Notes: generated by a model from the letters alone, not told the origin. DNA of 64,000 nt from Prosthecobacter sp. (GCF_034366625.1 NZ_JAXMIH010000008.1:310001-374000), one strand, 5' to 3'. Shown: positions 8,377-18,319, numbered from the stretch's first letter. Program-made: numbers and translations.

Positions 8377-10651
8377 ATACCACTTCCGTCTCTATCTGTT
8401 CACCCTCGCCATGCTGTGCGGGTTTGGACTGCTTGTGTTCCGGTTGTGGTCGTTGCAGATCGACCGCCGGGAGGAGTTTGCGAAGATGATCCCCGGGGCG
8501 AAAAAAGAGCGCGCTCGTATTCCCGGCCCCCGGGGGGAGATCAAAGATCGCAACGGCGTCGTTCTGGCCACGAACAAGGCCAGCTTCGAGGTGCGCATCA
8601 ACCTCGCGGAAGTCGTCACAGAGTACAAGCGTGTCGCCAAAGTGCTCAAGACATCCATTCCGGAAATCACCTTCGATATTGTCGAAAGAGGCATCAGGCG
8701 GCAGAAGCCCGAACTCGACATCTACAAGATCTTTGAGGAGACGATCACCGCCCGCATGCGCGAGATGGGTGTTCACAAAGACTACTCCGTGGATTCGCTG
8801 CGGGTGCATTACCGCAGTTTTGGTGGTGCGGTGCCGTGGGTGTATCGCGACGACCTCACCTTCACCGAGTTCAGCCGCATTGCCGAGCATAATCTCGGAC
8901 TGCCCGGCGTCACCGTCGCCGAGCGTGCTTCACGTGTGTATCCGCTCAAATCGCTCGCCTGTCACATCCTCGGTTACGTGCGCCTGCCGGATGATCAACG
9001 TGCCTCCGCCGAGGATCGCAAAGGCTGGGACTATTATGTGCCGGATGATTTTGGCGGCGCGGGGGTGGAGAAGAGTTTCGACAACTATCTGCGCGGCAAG
9101 CCTGGTGTTCGCATCATGCAGCGCGACCAGCGTGGCAGGCCCGTCGGTGAGGTTTACGAGGAGTATCAAGAACCACGCAAAGGCAGTGATGTTTACCTCA
9201 CGATTGACGCCCGCATGCAGATCATCGCTGACAAGGCGTTGCGAGATGGCAAGATCGGACGTGGGGCTGTGGTCGTGATTGAACCGGCCACGGGCGAAGT
9301 TCTGGCGACGGTTTCCGTTCCCTCCTTTGATCCGAACCAGTTCATTCCGAGCATCCAGCAGTCCGACTGGGACGCTCTGCTCGAAAATAAAACCATCCCA
9401 CTGCTCAATCGTGCGGTGAAAGGTCACGCGCCCGGTTCCACCTTCAAAATTCCGATCTCCTTTGCCGGTTGCCTGGCCGGGATTCAAAAGAGCCACTTCA
9501 ATTGCAGCGGCAGCGTCACTTATGGGAACACCCCCATGCAATGCTGGATTCAGCGTCAAAGCGGCGGCTCACATGGCACTCTGGGCCTCAGCGATGCCAT
9601 CATGAAGTCATGCAACTGCTTCTTCTACCGCTATGGCAATGCGGCGGGCATCGCCAACATCACCAAGGTGGGAAAAATTCTCGGCGTTGGCGACAAAACC
9701 GGTATCGAGCTTGAGGACGAAGATCCCGGTATCCTGCCCAATCCTGATTGGTTACGCGCGCATCGCCCGGCCGAGCGCTGGAGCGATGGTTATACCGCCA
9801 ACACCTCCATCGGGCAGGGCATGGTGCTCGCCTCACCGCTGCAAATGGCCGCCGTCACCGCCACCGTCGCCAATGGCGGCAAGTCTTGGAATCCGCATCT
9901 GCTCAAACGCGTGATGGATCGTGATCAGGTCGTCCTCGACAATCCGCCCAGCCTGCGCGGTGATCTTTCCCAAAATGTGAAGGCGGATGAGATCGAGATC
10001 ATTCGCAAAGGCATGTGGAAGGTCGTCAACGATCCCGGCGGCACCGGCAAATCCGCGCGCATCACCGGCGTCGAGGTCGCGGGGAAGACCGGTACCGCGC
10101 AGAACTGGCGGCGTGATCAGCGTGGCGTGAAACTCGACGACAATCATACCTGGTTCATCAGTTTTGCCCCCTATCAGAATCCGAAGTTCGCGGTCTGCGT
10201 GCTCGTCCAGAATGGCAAATCCGGCGGTGGCTGTGCCGCACCGGTCGCCCGGCGTGTGCTGGAGCAGTGTCTGGCGCTCGACAACGGCACCTTCACAATG
10301 GCCGTCGAGGCCCTGCCGGCAGCGGAAGGTCATTTCAATCATATTGCAGCCGTCCAATACGCTGATGCCGCGGTGCCAGAGGTGCCCGGCGCGGATGAGG
10401 ATGGCGACGTGGGCGCGGGTGCGTCCACGCCAGAACCGGTGGATGATGCCGCGCCGCGTGTGAACGCGACGCCCAACATCAAACGGAAGGCCGATTCAGC
10501 GGGATCGGCGGGAAGCAGCTCCGGACAGAATGTGCCCCAGGCCGTGCCAGTGCGCAGGGTCGGTATCTTCAACCGGGGAGGCTCCCAGGAAACCAAACCA
10601 TCCGAACCCGCCCCCAGCGGCGGCGGATTTTTCCGCAAGCTCTTCCGCTGA
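8366..10651 (+). CDS. mrdA: Penicillin-binding protein 2 (elongasome transpeptidase)
   Basis: Class B PBP that crosslinks lateral-wall peptidoglycan. It has a short cytoplasmic N-terminus, a membrane anchor (about 8-28), a dimerisation domain and a transpeptidase domain. Catalytic motifs are STFK (Ser358, Lys361), S-x-N as SCN (415-417) and KTGT (Lys574). At 761 residues it is longer than E. coli PBP2. The excess is a C-terminal tail (about 650-761) rich in Ala, Pro and Gly that ends in GGGFFRKLFR, probably disordered. It overlaps mreD and is followed by rng after 32 bases. The usual partner glycosyltransferase rodA is not adjacent. Confidence 0.94.
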   Translation: MVVKYHFRLYLFTLAMLCGFGLLVFRLWSLQIDRREEFAKMIPGAKKERARIPGPRGEIKDRNGVVLATNKASFEVRINLAEVVTEYKRVAKVLKTSIPEITFDIVERGIRRQKPELDIYKIFEETITARMREMGVHKDYSVDSLRVHYRSFGGAVPWVYRDDLTFTEFSRIAEHNLGLPGVTVAERASRVYPLKSLACHILGYVRLPDDQRASAEDRKGWDYYVPDDFGGAGVEKSFDNYLRGKPGVRIMQRDQRGRPVGEVYEEYQEPRKGSDVYLTIDARMQIIADKALRDGKIGRGAVVVIEPATGEVLATVSVPSFDPNQFIPSIQQSDWDALLENKTIPLLNRAVKGHAPGSTFKIPISFAGCLAGIQKSHFNCSGSVTYGNTPMQCWIQRQSGGSHGTLGLSDAIMKSCNCFFYRYGNAAGIANITKVGKILGVGDKTGIELEDEDPGILPNPDWLRAHRPAERWSDGYTANTSIGQGMVLASPLQMAAVTATVANGGKSWNPHLLKRVMDRDQVVLDNPPSLRGDLSQNVKADEIEIIRKGMWKVVNDPGGTGKSARITGVEVAGKTGTAQNWRRDQRGVKLDDNHTWFISFAPYQNPKFAVCVLVQNGKSGGGCAAPVARRVLEQCLALDNGTFTMAVEALPAAEGHFNHIAAVQYADAAVPEVPGADEDGDVGAGASTPEPVDDAAPRVNATPNIKRKADSAGSAGSSSGQNVPQAVPVRRVGIFNRGGSQETKPSEPAPSGGGFFRKLFR

Positions 10652-10683
10652 AGAGCCGCACCATTTCAGGGAGACTTATCACC

Positions 10684-12270
10684 ATGGCATTGACCTTCGT
10701 TCAAAGAATCAAAGAACTGCTCACCGGCAAACGCGACATCAAAAGCGGCGTGCGCCTCGTCATCAACTGCGAGAAACTGGAGAACCGCGTCGCACTGCTC
10801 GACAAGGGCGTCGTCGAGGAATACAACATCGAGCGTGTCGGCACGAACAGCCTCATCGGCAGCGTCTTCAAAGGCCGCATCCGCAACATCGAGCAGGGCC
10901 TCAAGGCCATGTTCATCGACATCGGCTTCGACAAAAACGCCTTCCTGCACTTCTGGGACGCCATTCCCGCCGCGCTCGACGCCGGCCTTGAAGAGATCAA
11001 CCGCGGCGGCAGCAAAAAGAAGAAGCGCATCGAGGCCAAGGACATCCCGACGCTTTATCCCATCGGCTCCGAGATCATGGTGCAGGTCACGAAAGGTCCT
11101 GTGGGCAACAAAGGGCCGCGTGTCACCACAAACATCTCCCTCGCCGGTCGTTTGCTCGTCTTGATGCCGCTCAACGACACCTGCGGCATCTCCCGCAAGA
11201 TCGAAGACCCGAAAGAGCGCTCACGCCTCCGCCGCATCATCGAAAAAATCAGCCTGCCCGAAGGCATGGGCATCATCCTGCGCACCGAAGCCTCCGGCAA
11301 ACGAGCCCGCCATATCGTGCGCGATTTGAACATCCTGCTCGACGAGTGGGACGAGACCGTCGCCAAGCGCGACGGTCAAAACGCCCCCGTCTGCTGCTTC
11401 CAGGAGCCTGATCTTGTCGAACGCACCGTGCGTGACTTCCTCACCGAAGACATCGACGAAGTCGCTTGCGACGATCCCGCCACCGTCGAACGCATGCAGC
11501 GAATGGCCGCGCACATCTCCGGCCGTGCCAAGCGCCGCATCAACCACTACCAGGGCCAGAACGCCATCTTCGAGCATTACGGCATTCAGAAGCAGATCGA
11601 CAACGCCTTCTACCGCCAGGTGTGGATGCCCTGTGGCGGCTACATCGTCATCGACCAGACCGAGGCACTCGTCTCCATCGACGTCAACACCGGCCGCAAC
11701 AAAGGCCACAAGGATGTCGATAAGCTCCTGCTCGAAACCAACCTCGAAGCCGCCGCCGAAGTCGCCCGCCAGCTCCGCCTGCGCAACATGGGCGGCCTCA
11801 TTGTCGTCGATTTCATCGACATGAAGCACCGCCGCGACCAGCAGGCCGTGTACAAGCTCATGATTGATCACCTCAAGCGTGACAAGGCCAAGACCCAGGT
11901 GCTGCCCATCTCGCAATTCGGCCTCATGGAGATGACCCGCCAGCGACTTAACGAAAGCCTCGGCACCACGCTCTACGAAGCCTGCCCGTACTGCAAAGGG
12001 CACGGCCAGGTCAAAACCCCGCTCACCATGAGCGTCGAACTTCAGCGCCGCCTCGTCAGTGTTCTTGGCCGTGCCAAGGACGACCAAAAGAGCCTCATTG
12101 TCGTCGTGCATCCCGAAGTCCTCGCCCGCCTCAAAACCGAAGATGGCGAACTCCTTGTCGATCTCGAACGCAAGTACCAGGCCCGCCTCACCTTCCGCAG
12201 TGATCCCGCCTTCCACCGTGAGCAGATCACGCTTGCGAATGCGACCACGGGCGAGGAAATCCGGCCCTGA
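10684..12270 (+). CDS. rng: Ribonuclease G/E family endoribonuclease
   Basis: Single-strand endoribonuclease acting in rRNA maturation and mRNA decay. It has 528 residues. An S1-like RNA-binding domain (about 35-135) carries a Lys-rich insertion (GGSKKKKRIEAKD). The catalytic DNase I-like subdomain holds the magnesium Asp residues in SIDVNTGR and VVDFIDM, and the zinc-link CPYCKGHG follows. There is no RNase E-type C-terminal scaffold, so RNase G is the better name. A likely SD (AGGGAG, about 10670) precedes the ATG. The E. coli rng gene also lies downstream of mreBCD, so this linkage is old. It converges with the next gene with 12 bases between stops. Confidence 0.93.
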   Translation: MALTFVQRIKELLTGKRDIKSGVRLVINCEKLENRVALLDKGVVEEYNIERVGTNSLIGSVFKGRIRNIEQGLKAMFIDIGFDKNAFLHFWDAIPAALDAGLEEINRGGSKKKKRIEAKDIPTLYPIGSEIMVQVTKGPVGNKGPRVTTNISLAGRLLVLMPLNDTCGISRKIEDPKERSRLRRIIEKISLPEGMGIILRTEASGKRARHIVRDLNILLDEWDETVAKRDGQNAPVCCFQEPDLVERTVRDFLTEDIDEVACDDPATVERMQRMAAHISGRAKRRINHYQGQNAIFEHYGIQKQIDNAFYRQVWMPCGGYIVIDQTEALVSIDVNTGRNKGHKDVDKLLLETNLEAAAEVARQLRLRNMGGLIVVDFIDMKHRRDQQAVYKLMIDHLKRDKAKTQVLPISQFGLMEMTRQRLNESLGTTLYEACPYCKGHGQVKTPLTMSVELQRRLVSVLGRAKDDQKSLIVVVHPEVLARLKTEDGELLVDLERKYQARLTFRSDPAFHREQITLANATTGEEIRP

Positions 12271-12282
12271 TCGCGGTTTGCA

Positions 12283-14439
12283 TCAAGGTTGCGAGTCCTT
12301 GCCGTCTTCGAGCAGTTTTTCGAGGTTGGCATCTGGTTTCACGCCTTTTTTGATCGCTTCGCTGTATTCGGCGCGGGCCTTGTCCCACTGCGGCGGATCC
12401 CAGGTGACGTAAAGCACGGACAGATTGAAGTGCGCTTCACCATAAGCGGGATCGATGGCCAGGGCGGTTTTGAACTCGCGCTCAGCACGTTCAAGCAGGC
12501 TCAACTTTGTGGCGATGATGCCGAGGTAATGCCTGCCGCTGGCGTTGTCAGGACGTTTGGCGAGACTTTTCTCGAAGTAGGTCATCGCATCCTTCCAGCG
12601 CTCCTGTTTGAAGTAGGTCACACCGAGCGCAAAAGAAGCGGGTTCGTTCACAGGATCGTAAGCCAGGGCTTTTTGTAGTGCCACCTCGGCCTCGGCGTGC
12701 TTGTTGTCACGCTGGCGTGCCATGCCCAGGCCGATGAGGGCGGTGACGTTCTTCGGTTCGGCACGCAACGCGTCCTGGTAGAGCTTCGCCGAGCCTTCAA
12801 AGTCCTTGTTCATGTAGGTTTCGTTCGCCTGGGTGATGAGCTTTTCGACCGAACCGGGCGCGGCAGGCGCCATCTTCTTGTCGCTGTCAGGCGTGGCATT
12901 GGCGATGAGCGTGGCCTGTACGCCCTTCGGGCCGAGCAGCTCCCGAACGACGGGATCGGAGAACAGTTTTTCCTCGTCTGGAGTGAGGATCATGCGTGCG
13001 TTTTTCAGCTCCTCGACCTGCTTGATGAGATCGTTCGAGGCGTTTTCCATTTTCTGCAGCTCGGCGATCATGAGATCCTTCGCCGCCTGCTGGCGGTGCT
13101 GGGTGCGGAGCTGGCGCATGATGATGGTGCGGAGCAGTTCGTTTTCCTGCGTGAGTTCGGGTGTGGCGGCGATCTTGGCGTCCATGCCGGACTGCACTTC
13201 CTTGAGCTGCTTTGTCAGCTCGGCCACCTGAGTTTGGTAAGCGCCACTCTCCTTGCGCAGTTCGGCCAGTTGTCCCTGCAATCCGGTGAGCTGGCCGCGC
13301 AGCGTGACGATCTCCTGGTCCTTGCGCGTTACATCGGCCTTCAACGTGGCGACCTGCTTTTCCACTTCGGTCAGTTCCTTCTTCAGGCGCTCGTTTTCGG
13401 CCACGAGGCGCTTCATTTCGGCGCTGCCGCTCTTCTTCTTCGCTTCATCCAGCTCCGCTTGCAAACCGAGGCTGCGGGCGCTGGCGGCATCGCGCTCCTT
13501 CACGGCCACTTCACGCTGTTTCGCTGCGTCATCGCGCTGCTGCATGGCAGTGTCGCGCTCCTTCACGACCTGGTCGCGTTCCTTGAGTATTTTGTCACGC
13601 TCCTGCTCCACGGCGGTGATGCGGGTGGAAGCCTCCACCAGCTTCTGCGAAGCCTCCTTCGCGGCATTCTCGGCGGCCATGAGGCGCTGGCCGGTTTTGC
13701 GCATCTCCAGGTCCACCGCCATCTTTTCCTCCATCAGCTTGTCGAGCTGCGCTCTGACCACGCGGCCTTCCTCCACATCCTTGCCCATCTGGAGGATGTT
13801 TTGTTCCAGCGCGGCGGATTTTTTGCCGAGGGCGTCGTTTTGCACGCGTGCGGTGGTGATTTCGCCGGAGGCCCATTGGTACCAGTTCTGCCATTTGCCG
13901 AGGTCGAGCTGCATCTGGTTGTTTTTCGTCTCCAGTTCCAGCATGCGTTGCTTGTACATGGCCTCCCACTGGCTCAGCATGTCGCCGAGGCTCGGCAAGG
14001 CGCCGGGTGCGGAGGGCATGGCCGGTGCGCCCGGCGCCAGAACGCCTGGGGCAGGAGGGGTGGCAAGGCCAGGCATGGGAGCCGGTGCCGGCGTCGGTGC
14101 AGGGGTGGCAGTGACGACGGCTGCTTTGTGTGAAATGGCCGTCTGTATCCGTGTCACCGCCTTCTGAATTTCCATCTGGCGATTCGCCCGGAACTCCGGC
14201 TGCCAGGCAGGATAGTTTTTTTCCACGGTGCCCAGAAGTTCTGCGGCTTGATTGAACTTGGTCAGCGCAAGGTCCAGCTCCCCGCTTTTTTCGAGCCGGA
14301 CGGCTTCGTTGTTAATCGTAAACCCCCGCAGATAAATGTCTCCAGCCTCGTTGAGTTCTGCGGCAGATTGAGCATGCGACACCGGAACGACAGAGCCGAG
14401 CGCCGCCATGAGGGTGAGGACAAAAAGAAGACGATTCAT
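12283..14439 (-). CDS. Secreted coiled-coil and TPR repeat protein
   Basis: A protein of 718 residues from ATG 14439. The start was chosen because it gives a clean signal peptide (MNRLLFVLTLMAALGS, cleavage near HAQ-SA). A Pro/Ala-rich stretch (about 85-125) is followed by a very long coiled coil (about 130-430) of heptads rich in Glu, Lys and Gln (KERD and EKQV runs). A spacer comes next, then four or five TPR units (about 520-700; for example ALIGLGMARQRDNKHAEAEV). Such proteins are common in Verrucomicrobiota and are presumably periplasmic scaffolds or assembly chaperones. The specific role is unknown. It is convergent with rng and probably monocistronic. Confidence 0.85.
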   Translation of the reverse strand: MNRLLFVLTLMAALGSVVPVSHAQSAAELNEAGDIYLRGFTINNEAVRLEKSGELDLALTKFNQAAELLGTVEKNYPAWQPEFRANRQMEIQKAVTRIQTAISHKAAVVTATPAPTPAPAPMPGLATPPAPGVLAPGAPAMPSAPGALPSLGDMLSQWEAMYKQRMLELETKNNQMQLDLGKWQNWYQWASGEITTARVQNDALGKKSAALEQNILQMGKDVEEGRVVRAQLDKLMEEKMAVDLEMRKTGQRLMAAENAAKEASQKLVEASTRITAVEQERDKILKERDQVVKERDTAMQQRDDAAKQREVAVKERDAASARSLGLQAELDEAKKKSGSAEMKRLVAENERLKKELTEVEKQVATLKADVTRKDQEIVTLRGQLTGLQGQLAELRKESGAYQTQVAELTKQLKEVQSGMDAKIAATPELTQENELLRTIIMRQLRTQHRQQAAKDLMIAELQKMENASNDLIKQVEELKNARMILTPDEEKLFSDPVVRELLGPKGVQATLIANATPDSDKKMAPAAPGSVEKLITQANETYMNKDFEGSAKLYQDALRAEPKNVTALIGLGMARQRDNKHAEAEVALQKALAYDPVNEPASFALGVTYFKQERWKDAMTYFEKSLAKRPDNASGRHYLGIIATKLSLLERAEREFKTALAIDPAYGEAHFNLSVLYVTWDPPQWDKARAEYSEAIKKGVKPDANLEKLLEDGKDSQP

Positions 14440-14509
14440 GGAATTTTGGGGAAGGGGGCCGGAGTTTACCGTCTCGCGGGGGCCTTGTAAATGGCCTTGG
14501 AGGTCTGTC

Positions 14510-15133
14510 TCAAGCCTGCCGCCGCCGCAAAACGGCCACCCAGCGGTCCACGGACTTGCCGGGGGCGTCTTTGAGCGCACGGCTGGCCTTGTTCCGCCGG
14601 TTACTGACCACTTCCATGCCCAGCGACTCCAACGCCCGGAGCGCGAGCCGGTGTTCGACATCGAAATAGCTGGTGATGACCAGCATGCCGTCGGGTCTCA
14701 GTTTGGCGATGCCCTGATCGAAAATCTTCTTCCACAGCTCCTGTCCGTGCCAGAAGTTCTGGTGGCGCATGAAGACCATGTTGAAATCGTCGCCGAGTTC
14801 TTTGTGCTCATCGATCTTGGTGGCGTCTTCGATCAAAAACTGCGCGGGCAGATGGCGGTGTGTCTCACGCGCCTGCCGGATCTCGCGAATGCGGATGTCG
14901 GCACCGATCATCTCGACATCGCCGCCTTTGGTGAGTTCGGAGCCGACTTTGATTAAAGTCTCGGCCTCATCACATCGCCCGCAGGCGAGATTCAAAATGC
15001 GCATGTCCTTCTGCACCACCGGCAGATGCGGCGCGAGTGAGTCGTGCAGAAGCGATTTTAGCTTCGACATGTCTTCCTGGATGGCGTTCTGCGGCGCTGG
15101 CAGGTCTGAAGATAACGAAGTGGGCGAGTTCAT
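14510..15133 (-). CDS. Class I SAM-dependent methyltransferase-like protein
   Basis: A protein of 207 residues with a Rossmann-type SAM motif I (ILNLACGRCDEAETLI, about 46-61), an acidic motif II strand (MIGADIR) and post-I NMVFMRHQNFW followed by KLRPDGMLVITSYF. The substrate cannot be told from sequence. It starts one base after the stop of the upstream caspase-like gene (TGACATG), so the two are probably co-translated. Confidence in the fold is good; the function is open. Confidence 0.75.
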   Translation of the reverse strand: MNSPTSLSSDLPAPQNAIQEDMSKLKSLLHDSLAPHLPVVQKDMRILNLACGRCDEAETLIKVGSELTKGGDVEMIGADIRIREIRQARETHRHLPAQFLIEDATKIDEHKELGDDFNMVFMRHQNFWHGQELWKKIFDQGIAKLRPDGMLVITSYFDVEHRLALRALESLGMEVVSNRRNKASRALKDAPGKSVDRWVAVLRRRQA

Positions 15134-15134
15134 G

Positions 15135-15854
15135 TCACTCCAGTTTGGAAAACACTCCGGCAGCCGCCTTCACGGAGATGCTTTGGTTTGCCGCGTAGGC
15201 TTTGGCGGCGGCCAGGCGAATGTCGGGCCGGGTACCGTTGCGGAGCCAGACATCGAGGGCATCGCGCAGCAGGAAAGAGCCGGGATACATGAGCTGTTCG
15301 GTAGTAAGCACAGGGCGGGCCTTCAAGGCCTCAAGATGCGGTTTGAAGTAGCTGCCGCTGAGGCAGCAGAGAATGATGGCGTCGGTGGGTTTGGTCGAGG
15401 CGTCGAGGATGGACACAGCGACAGGATCATCCATGAGGCCGTTATGGCCGATGAATGCCGTGAGATCGCTTTTGCGATCACGCAGGTTCGTGAAGAAGGC
15501 TTCGAGGCACTGGTGGATGTTTTTGCCACGCCACGCTTCGGCGATGAGAATGCAATCCTTTGATGCATGCCGGTAAGTGCGGCGGTCGAGGATTTCAGGA
15601 ACAGGGTTTGCCTCGGCTTTTTCAAGCTTCCAGGTTTTGCTGCGACCGAAAATCGCTTTGAAGCCCTCTGAATTTCCCCAATACAGGTTTTCCTCCGCAT
15701 CGTCGCCATTCCCAATCTTTGCAGGCACGGGTGCGATGCCCTGACTGGCGTTGTCGGCCAAAGCGACGAAGACGTGAATCCGCTTCGGTTCCGCAGCGGC
15801 ATCGCCAACGCATGCGAACGCGCACAAGCAGATGGCGATGCTCCAAAGCTTCAT
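15135..15854 (-). CDS. Secreted hypothetical protein with caspase-like His/Cys pattern
   Basis: A protein of 239 residues with a signal peptide (about 1-21, cleavage near AAAEP). I do not recognise a named family. Two hydrophobic strands each end in a candidate catalytic residue, LTAFIGHNGLMDD (His137) and AIILCCLSGSYF (Cys163/164). This order and spacing are as in clan CD cysteine peptidases (caspase, legumain, clostripain). That similarity is my inference from pattern, not a match. It lies ten bases downstream of trpB and is coupled to a methyltransferase gene. Confidence 0.7.
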   Translation of the reverse strand: MKLWSIAICLCAFACVGDAAAEPKRIHVFVALADNASQGIAPVPAKIGNGDDAEENLYWGNSEGFKAIFGRSKTWKLEKAEANPVPEILDRRTYRHASKDCILIAEAWRGKNIHQCLEAFFTNLRDRKSDLTAFIGHNGLMDDPVAVSILDASTKPTDAIILCCLSGSYFKPHLEALKARPVLTTEQLMYPGSFLLRDALDVWLRNGTRPDIRLAAAKAYAANQSISVKAAAGVFSKLE

Positions 15855-15864
15855 GGCGTTACGA

Positions 15865-17091
15865 TCAAAACTTCAATTCCTCGCCAAAGATCATGCGCGC
15901 GGCCTGGGCGACGTCTTTGTCACCGCGACCGGAGAGGTTGACGAGGATGATCTGATCCTTGCGCATCGTGGGGGCCACTTTGCGGACTTCGGCGATGGCG
16001 TGGGAGCTTTCGAGGGCGGGGATGATGCCTTCGACCTGGCTGAGTTCCTGGAAGGCGGCGAGAGCTTCGTCGTCGGTGGCGTAGTTGTAAGTGACGCGGC
16101 CCTGATCGTGCAGCCAGGCGTGTTCGGGACCGATGGCGGCGTAATCGAGACCAGCGCTGACGCTGTGGGTGAGTTCGATCTGGCCATCAGCGTTGGCGAG
16201 CAGCCATGTTTTGGTGCCTTGCAACACACCGAGGCGGCCGCCCTGGAAGCGTGCGGCATGGCGCTCGGGGATGATGCCATCGCCACCGGCTTCGACACCG
16301 GTCATACGGACATCCTTGTCATTCAAGAAGGGATGAAAGAGGCCGATCGAGTTGCTGCCGCCGCCAACGCAGGCGACGAGCAAGTCGGGCAGGCGTTCTT
16401 CACGTTCCAAGATCTGGCGGCGTGCTTCGATGCCGATGACGCGATGAAAATCGCGCACCATCATCGGGAAGGGATGCGATCCGAGCGCGGAACCGAGGAT
16501 GTAGTGGGTGGTGCGTACGTTCGTGACCCAGTCACGCATGGCTTCGTTCACGGCTTCTTTGAGCGTGGCCTGGCCGGCGGTGACGGCGACGACTTTGGCC
16601 CCGAGGAAGCGCATACGGGCGACATTGAGCGCCTGGCGCTCCATATCGACCTTGCCCATGTAGATGACGCATTCGAAGCCGGCACGTGCACAGACGGTGG
16701 CAGTGGCAACGCCGTGCTGACCAGCGCCGGTCTCGGCGATGATGCGTTTTTTGCCGAGACGCTGGGCGAGCAGGATCTGCCCGAGGGCGTTGTTGATCTT
16801 GTGAGCGCCAGTGTGCAGCAGATCCTCGCGCTTGAGGTAAACTTTGGCCCCGCCCATTTTTTCGGTCCAGCGTTCGGCAAAGTAGAGCGGCGTGGGGCGG
16901 CCGACGTATTCGTGGAGCAAGCGGTCCAGCTCTGTTTGGAAGGCGGGATCGGCCTTGGCCTTCTCATAATGGTCGGACAGCTCGGTGAGAGCCGACATGA
17001 GCGTTTCAGGCACGAACATGCCGCCATACTGGCCGAAGTGGCCGTGAGTGTCTGGCATCACGGGGAGCGGAAGGATGGAGGCGGCGGTCAT
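15865..17091 (-). CDS. trpB: Tryptophan synthase beta chain
   Basis: PLP enzyme that condenses indole with serine to tryptophan. It has 408 residues. The N-terminal [12 protein letters not shown], the PLP lysine in [13 protein letters not shown] (Lys98), the Gly-rich phosphate loop GGGSNSIG and the GVEAGGDG region are intact, as in TrpB1. The conserved core starts near MPDTHGHFG, so an internal start at residue 12 is possible. trpA is not adjacent. The gene sits between lpxD (74 bases upstream) and a hypothetical gene, an unusual context, and its partner subunit must be encoded elsewhere. Confidence 0.95.
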   Translation of the reverse strand: MTAASILPLPVMPDTHGHFGQYGGMFVPETLMSALTELSDHYEKAKADPAFQTELDRLLHEYVGRPTPLYFAERWTEKMGGAKVYLKREDLLHTGAHKINNALGQILLAQRLGKKRIIAETGAGQHGVATATVCARAGFECVIYMGKVDMERQALNVARMRFLGAKVVAVTAGQATLKEAVNEAMRDWVTNVRTTHYILGSALGSHPFPMMVRDFHRVIGIEARRQILEREERLPDLLVACVGGGSNSIGLFHPFLNDKDVRMTGVEAGGDGIIPERHAARFQGGRLGVLQGTKTWLLANADGQIELTHSVSAGLDYAAIGPEHAWLHDQGRVTYNYATDDEALAAFQELSQVEGIIPALESSHAIAEVRKVAPTMRKDQIILVNLSGRGDKDVAQAARMIFGEELKF

Positions 17092-17165
17092 GGGGCAGTG
17101 AAGTTAGATCGAACGCTGGACGTTGGCAATGTCTGCGCTGCATTCCAGCAGGTTACGAGGCGCAA

Positions 17166-18227
17166 TCAGGATTGGGTGTCATCGCCTTCAAGTGCGGCGA
17201 GTTTTTTTTCCAGTTCACGCACGCGCTCGATGAGTTCGGGAATGCGAGCCGGCAGAATGAGCATCTTGTGGCCTTCCATGAGCGGACGTGCGGGATAACC
17301 GGTGTAGGTGCCTGCTTCCGAAATACTTTTGGTGACGACGGATCTGGCCTTGAACATGACACGGTCACCGATTTTAAGGTGACCGATCACGCCGACCTGA
17401 CCGCCCATGGTGACATAGTCACCAAGTTGGGTGCTGCCGGAGATGCCGGTCTGTGAGACGATGATGCAATTCTTTCCTAGAATGCAGTTGTGACCGATCT
17501 GCACGAGGTTGTCGAGCTTGCTGCCTTCACCGATCCAAGTGCGGCCAAAGCGCGCGCGATCGATGGTGGTGCAGGAGCCGATTTCGACATCGTCGTCGAT
17601 CTGCACGATGCCGACCTGATCGATCTTCTGGTAGCGTCCGTTGACGAACTCATAGCCGAAACCATCGCTGCCAATGACTGAACCGCTGTGAAGAATGACT
17701 CGATTGCCGAGCACGCAGCGTTCCTTGATGACGGCATTGGCATGCAAGATGCAGTTTGTCCCCATGCGAACACCGCGGCCCACGAAAACCCCTGAATGAA
17801 TGACGGTGCCGTCTCCAATGGCCACACCTTCCTCAATCACAACATGCGCGCCGATGCTGACTTTCTGCGGGTCAAACACAGCATCGCTGGCGACCACGGC
17901 GGTGGCATGAACCCCCTGCGTGATGGCCGGGCTGGGCGGCTCAAACCAACGGATGACAGTGGAGAAGGCGAGGGTGGGATTTTTGACGCGGATGAGAGCC
18001 AGTCCGTCTCGTGCATCCTGTGCGTCCAGGCCATCTTGCACGAGCGCTGCCGAGGCACGGGTGTTTTTGAGCGCAGGCAGGTAGCGGGCGTTGCCGAGGA
18101 AGGTCACTTCGCCCGGGATGGCATCTGTGATCGAATTCAATCCAGTGATGACATCATCAGTCGCTCCTTGGGAGAGTTGGCCGCCGACGAGTTCGGCCAG
18201 TTTCTGCAGAGTGATGGGGTTGCTCAT
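17166..18227 (-). CDS. lpxD: UDP-3-O-(acyl)glucosamine N-acyltransferase
   Basis: Third step of lipid A synthesis, N-acylation of UDP-3-O-acyl-glucosamine from acyl-ACP in the cytoplasm. It has 353 residues from ATG 18227. That start gives the family N-terminus SNPITLQKLAELVGGQ; an upstream ATG at 18269 would fall beyond the terminator hairpin. The uridine-binding N-domain (about 1-100) is followed by left-handed beta-helix hexapeptide repeats, with the catalytic His in LVQIGHNCILG, and a short C-terminal coiled coil (IPELIERVRELEKKL). It lies downstream of bamA-ompH as in many diderms, but fabZ and lpxA do not follow. Confidence 0.94.
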   Translation of the reverse strand: MSNPITLQKLAELVGGQLSQGATDDVITGLNSITDAIPGEVTFLGNARYLPALKNTRASAALVQDGLDAQDARDGLALIRVKNPTLAFSTVIRWFEPPSPAITQGVHATAVVASDAVFDPQKVSIGAHVVIEEGVAIGDGTVIHSGVFVGRGVRMGTNCILHANAVIKERCVLGNRVILHSGSVIGSDGFGYEFVNGRYQKIDQVGIVQIDDDVEIGSCTTIDRARFGRTWIGEGSKLDNLVQIGHNCILGKNCIIVSQTGISGSTQLGDYVTMGGQVGVIGHLKIGDRVMFKARSVVTKSISEAGTYTGYPARPLMEGHKMLILPARIPELIERVRELEKKLAALEGDDTQS

Positions 18228-18258
18228 GGACGCTGGATGGAGGATGGCGCTGAAAAAC

Positions 18259-18292
18259 AAAAAAGGCACGTCGCACTTGTCTGCGGCGTGCC
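18259..18292 (-). terminator. Rho-independent terminator downstream of ompH
   Basis: Read on the minus strand, a 10-base stem (18283-18292 with 18265-18274, one G-U pair) closes an 8-base loop and is followed by six T (complement of A at 18259-18264). It lies between the ompH stop and the lpxD start, so it should separate bamA-ompH from lpxD-trpB. Confidence 0.75.
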
Positions 18293-18319
18293 CGGAGGCA
18301 GGTGAGACCTGCGTCGCGA

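Noticed and set aside
12697..14133. Long plus-strand frame opposite the coiled-coil protein
   Set aside because: Composition (Leu/His/Arg) reflects reverse reading of Glu/Lys heptads; no start signal or family.
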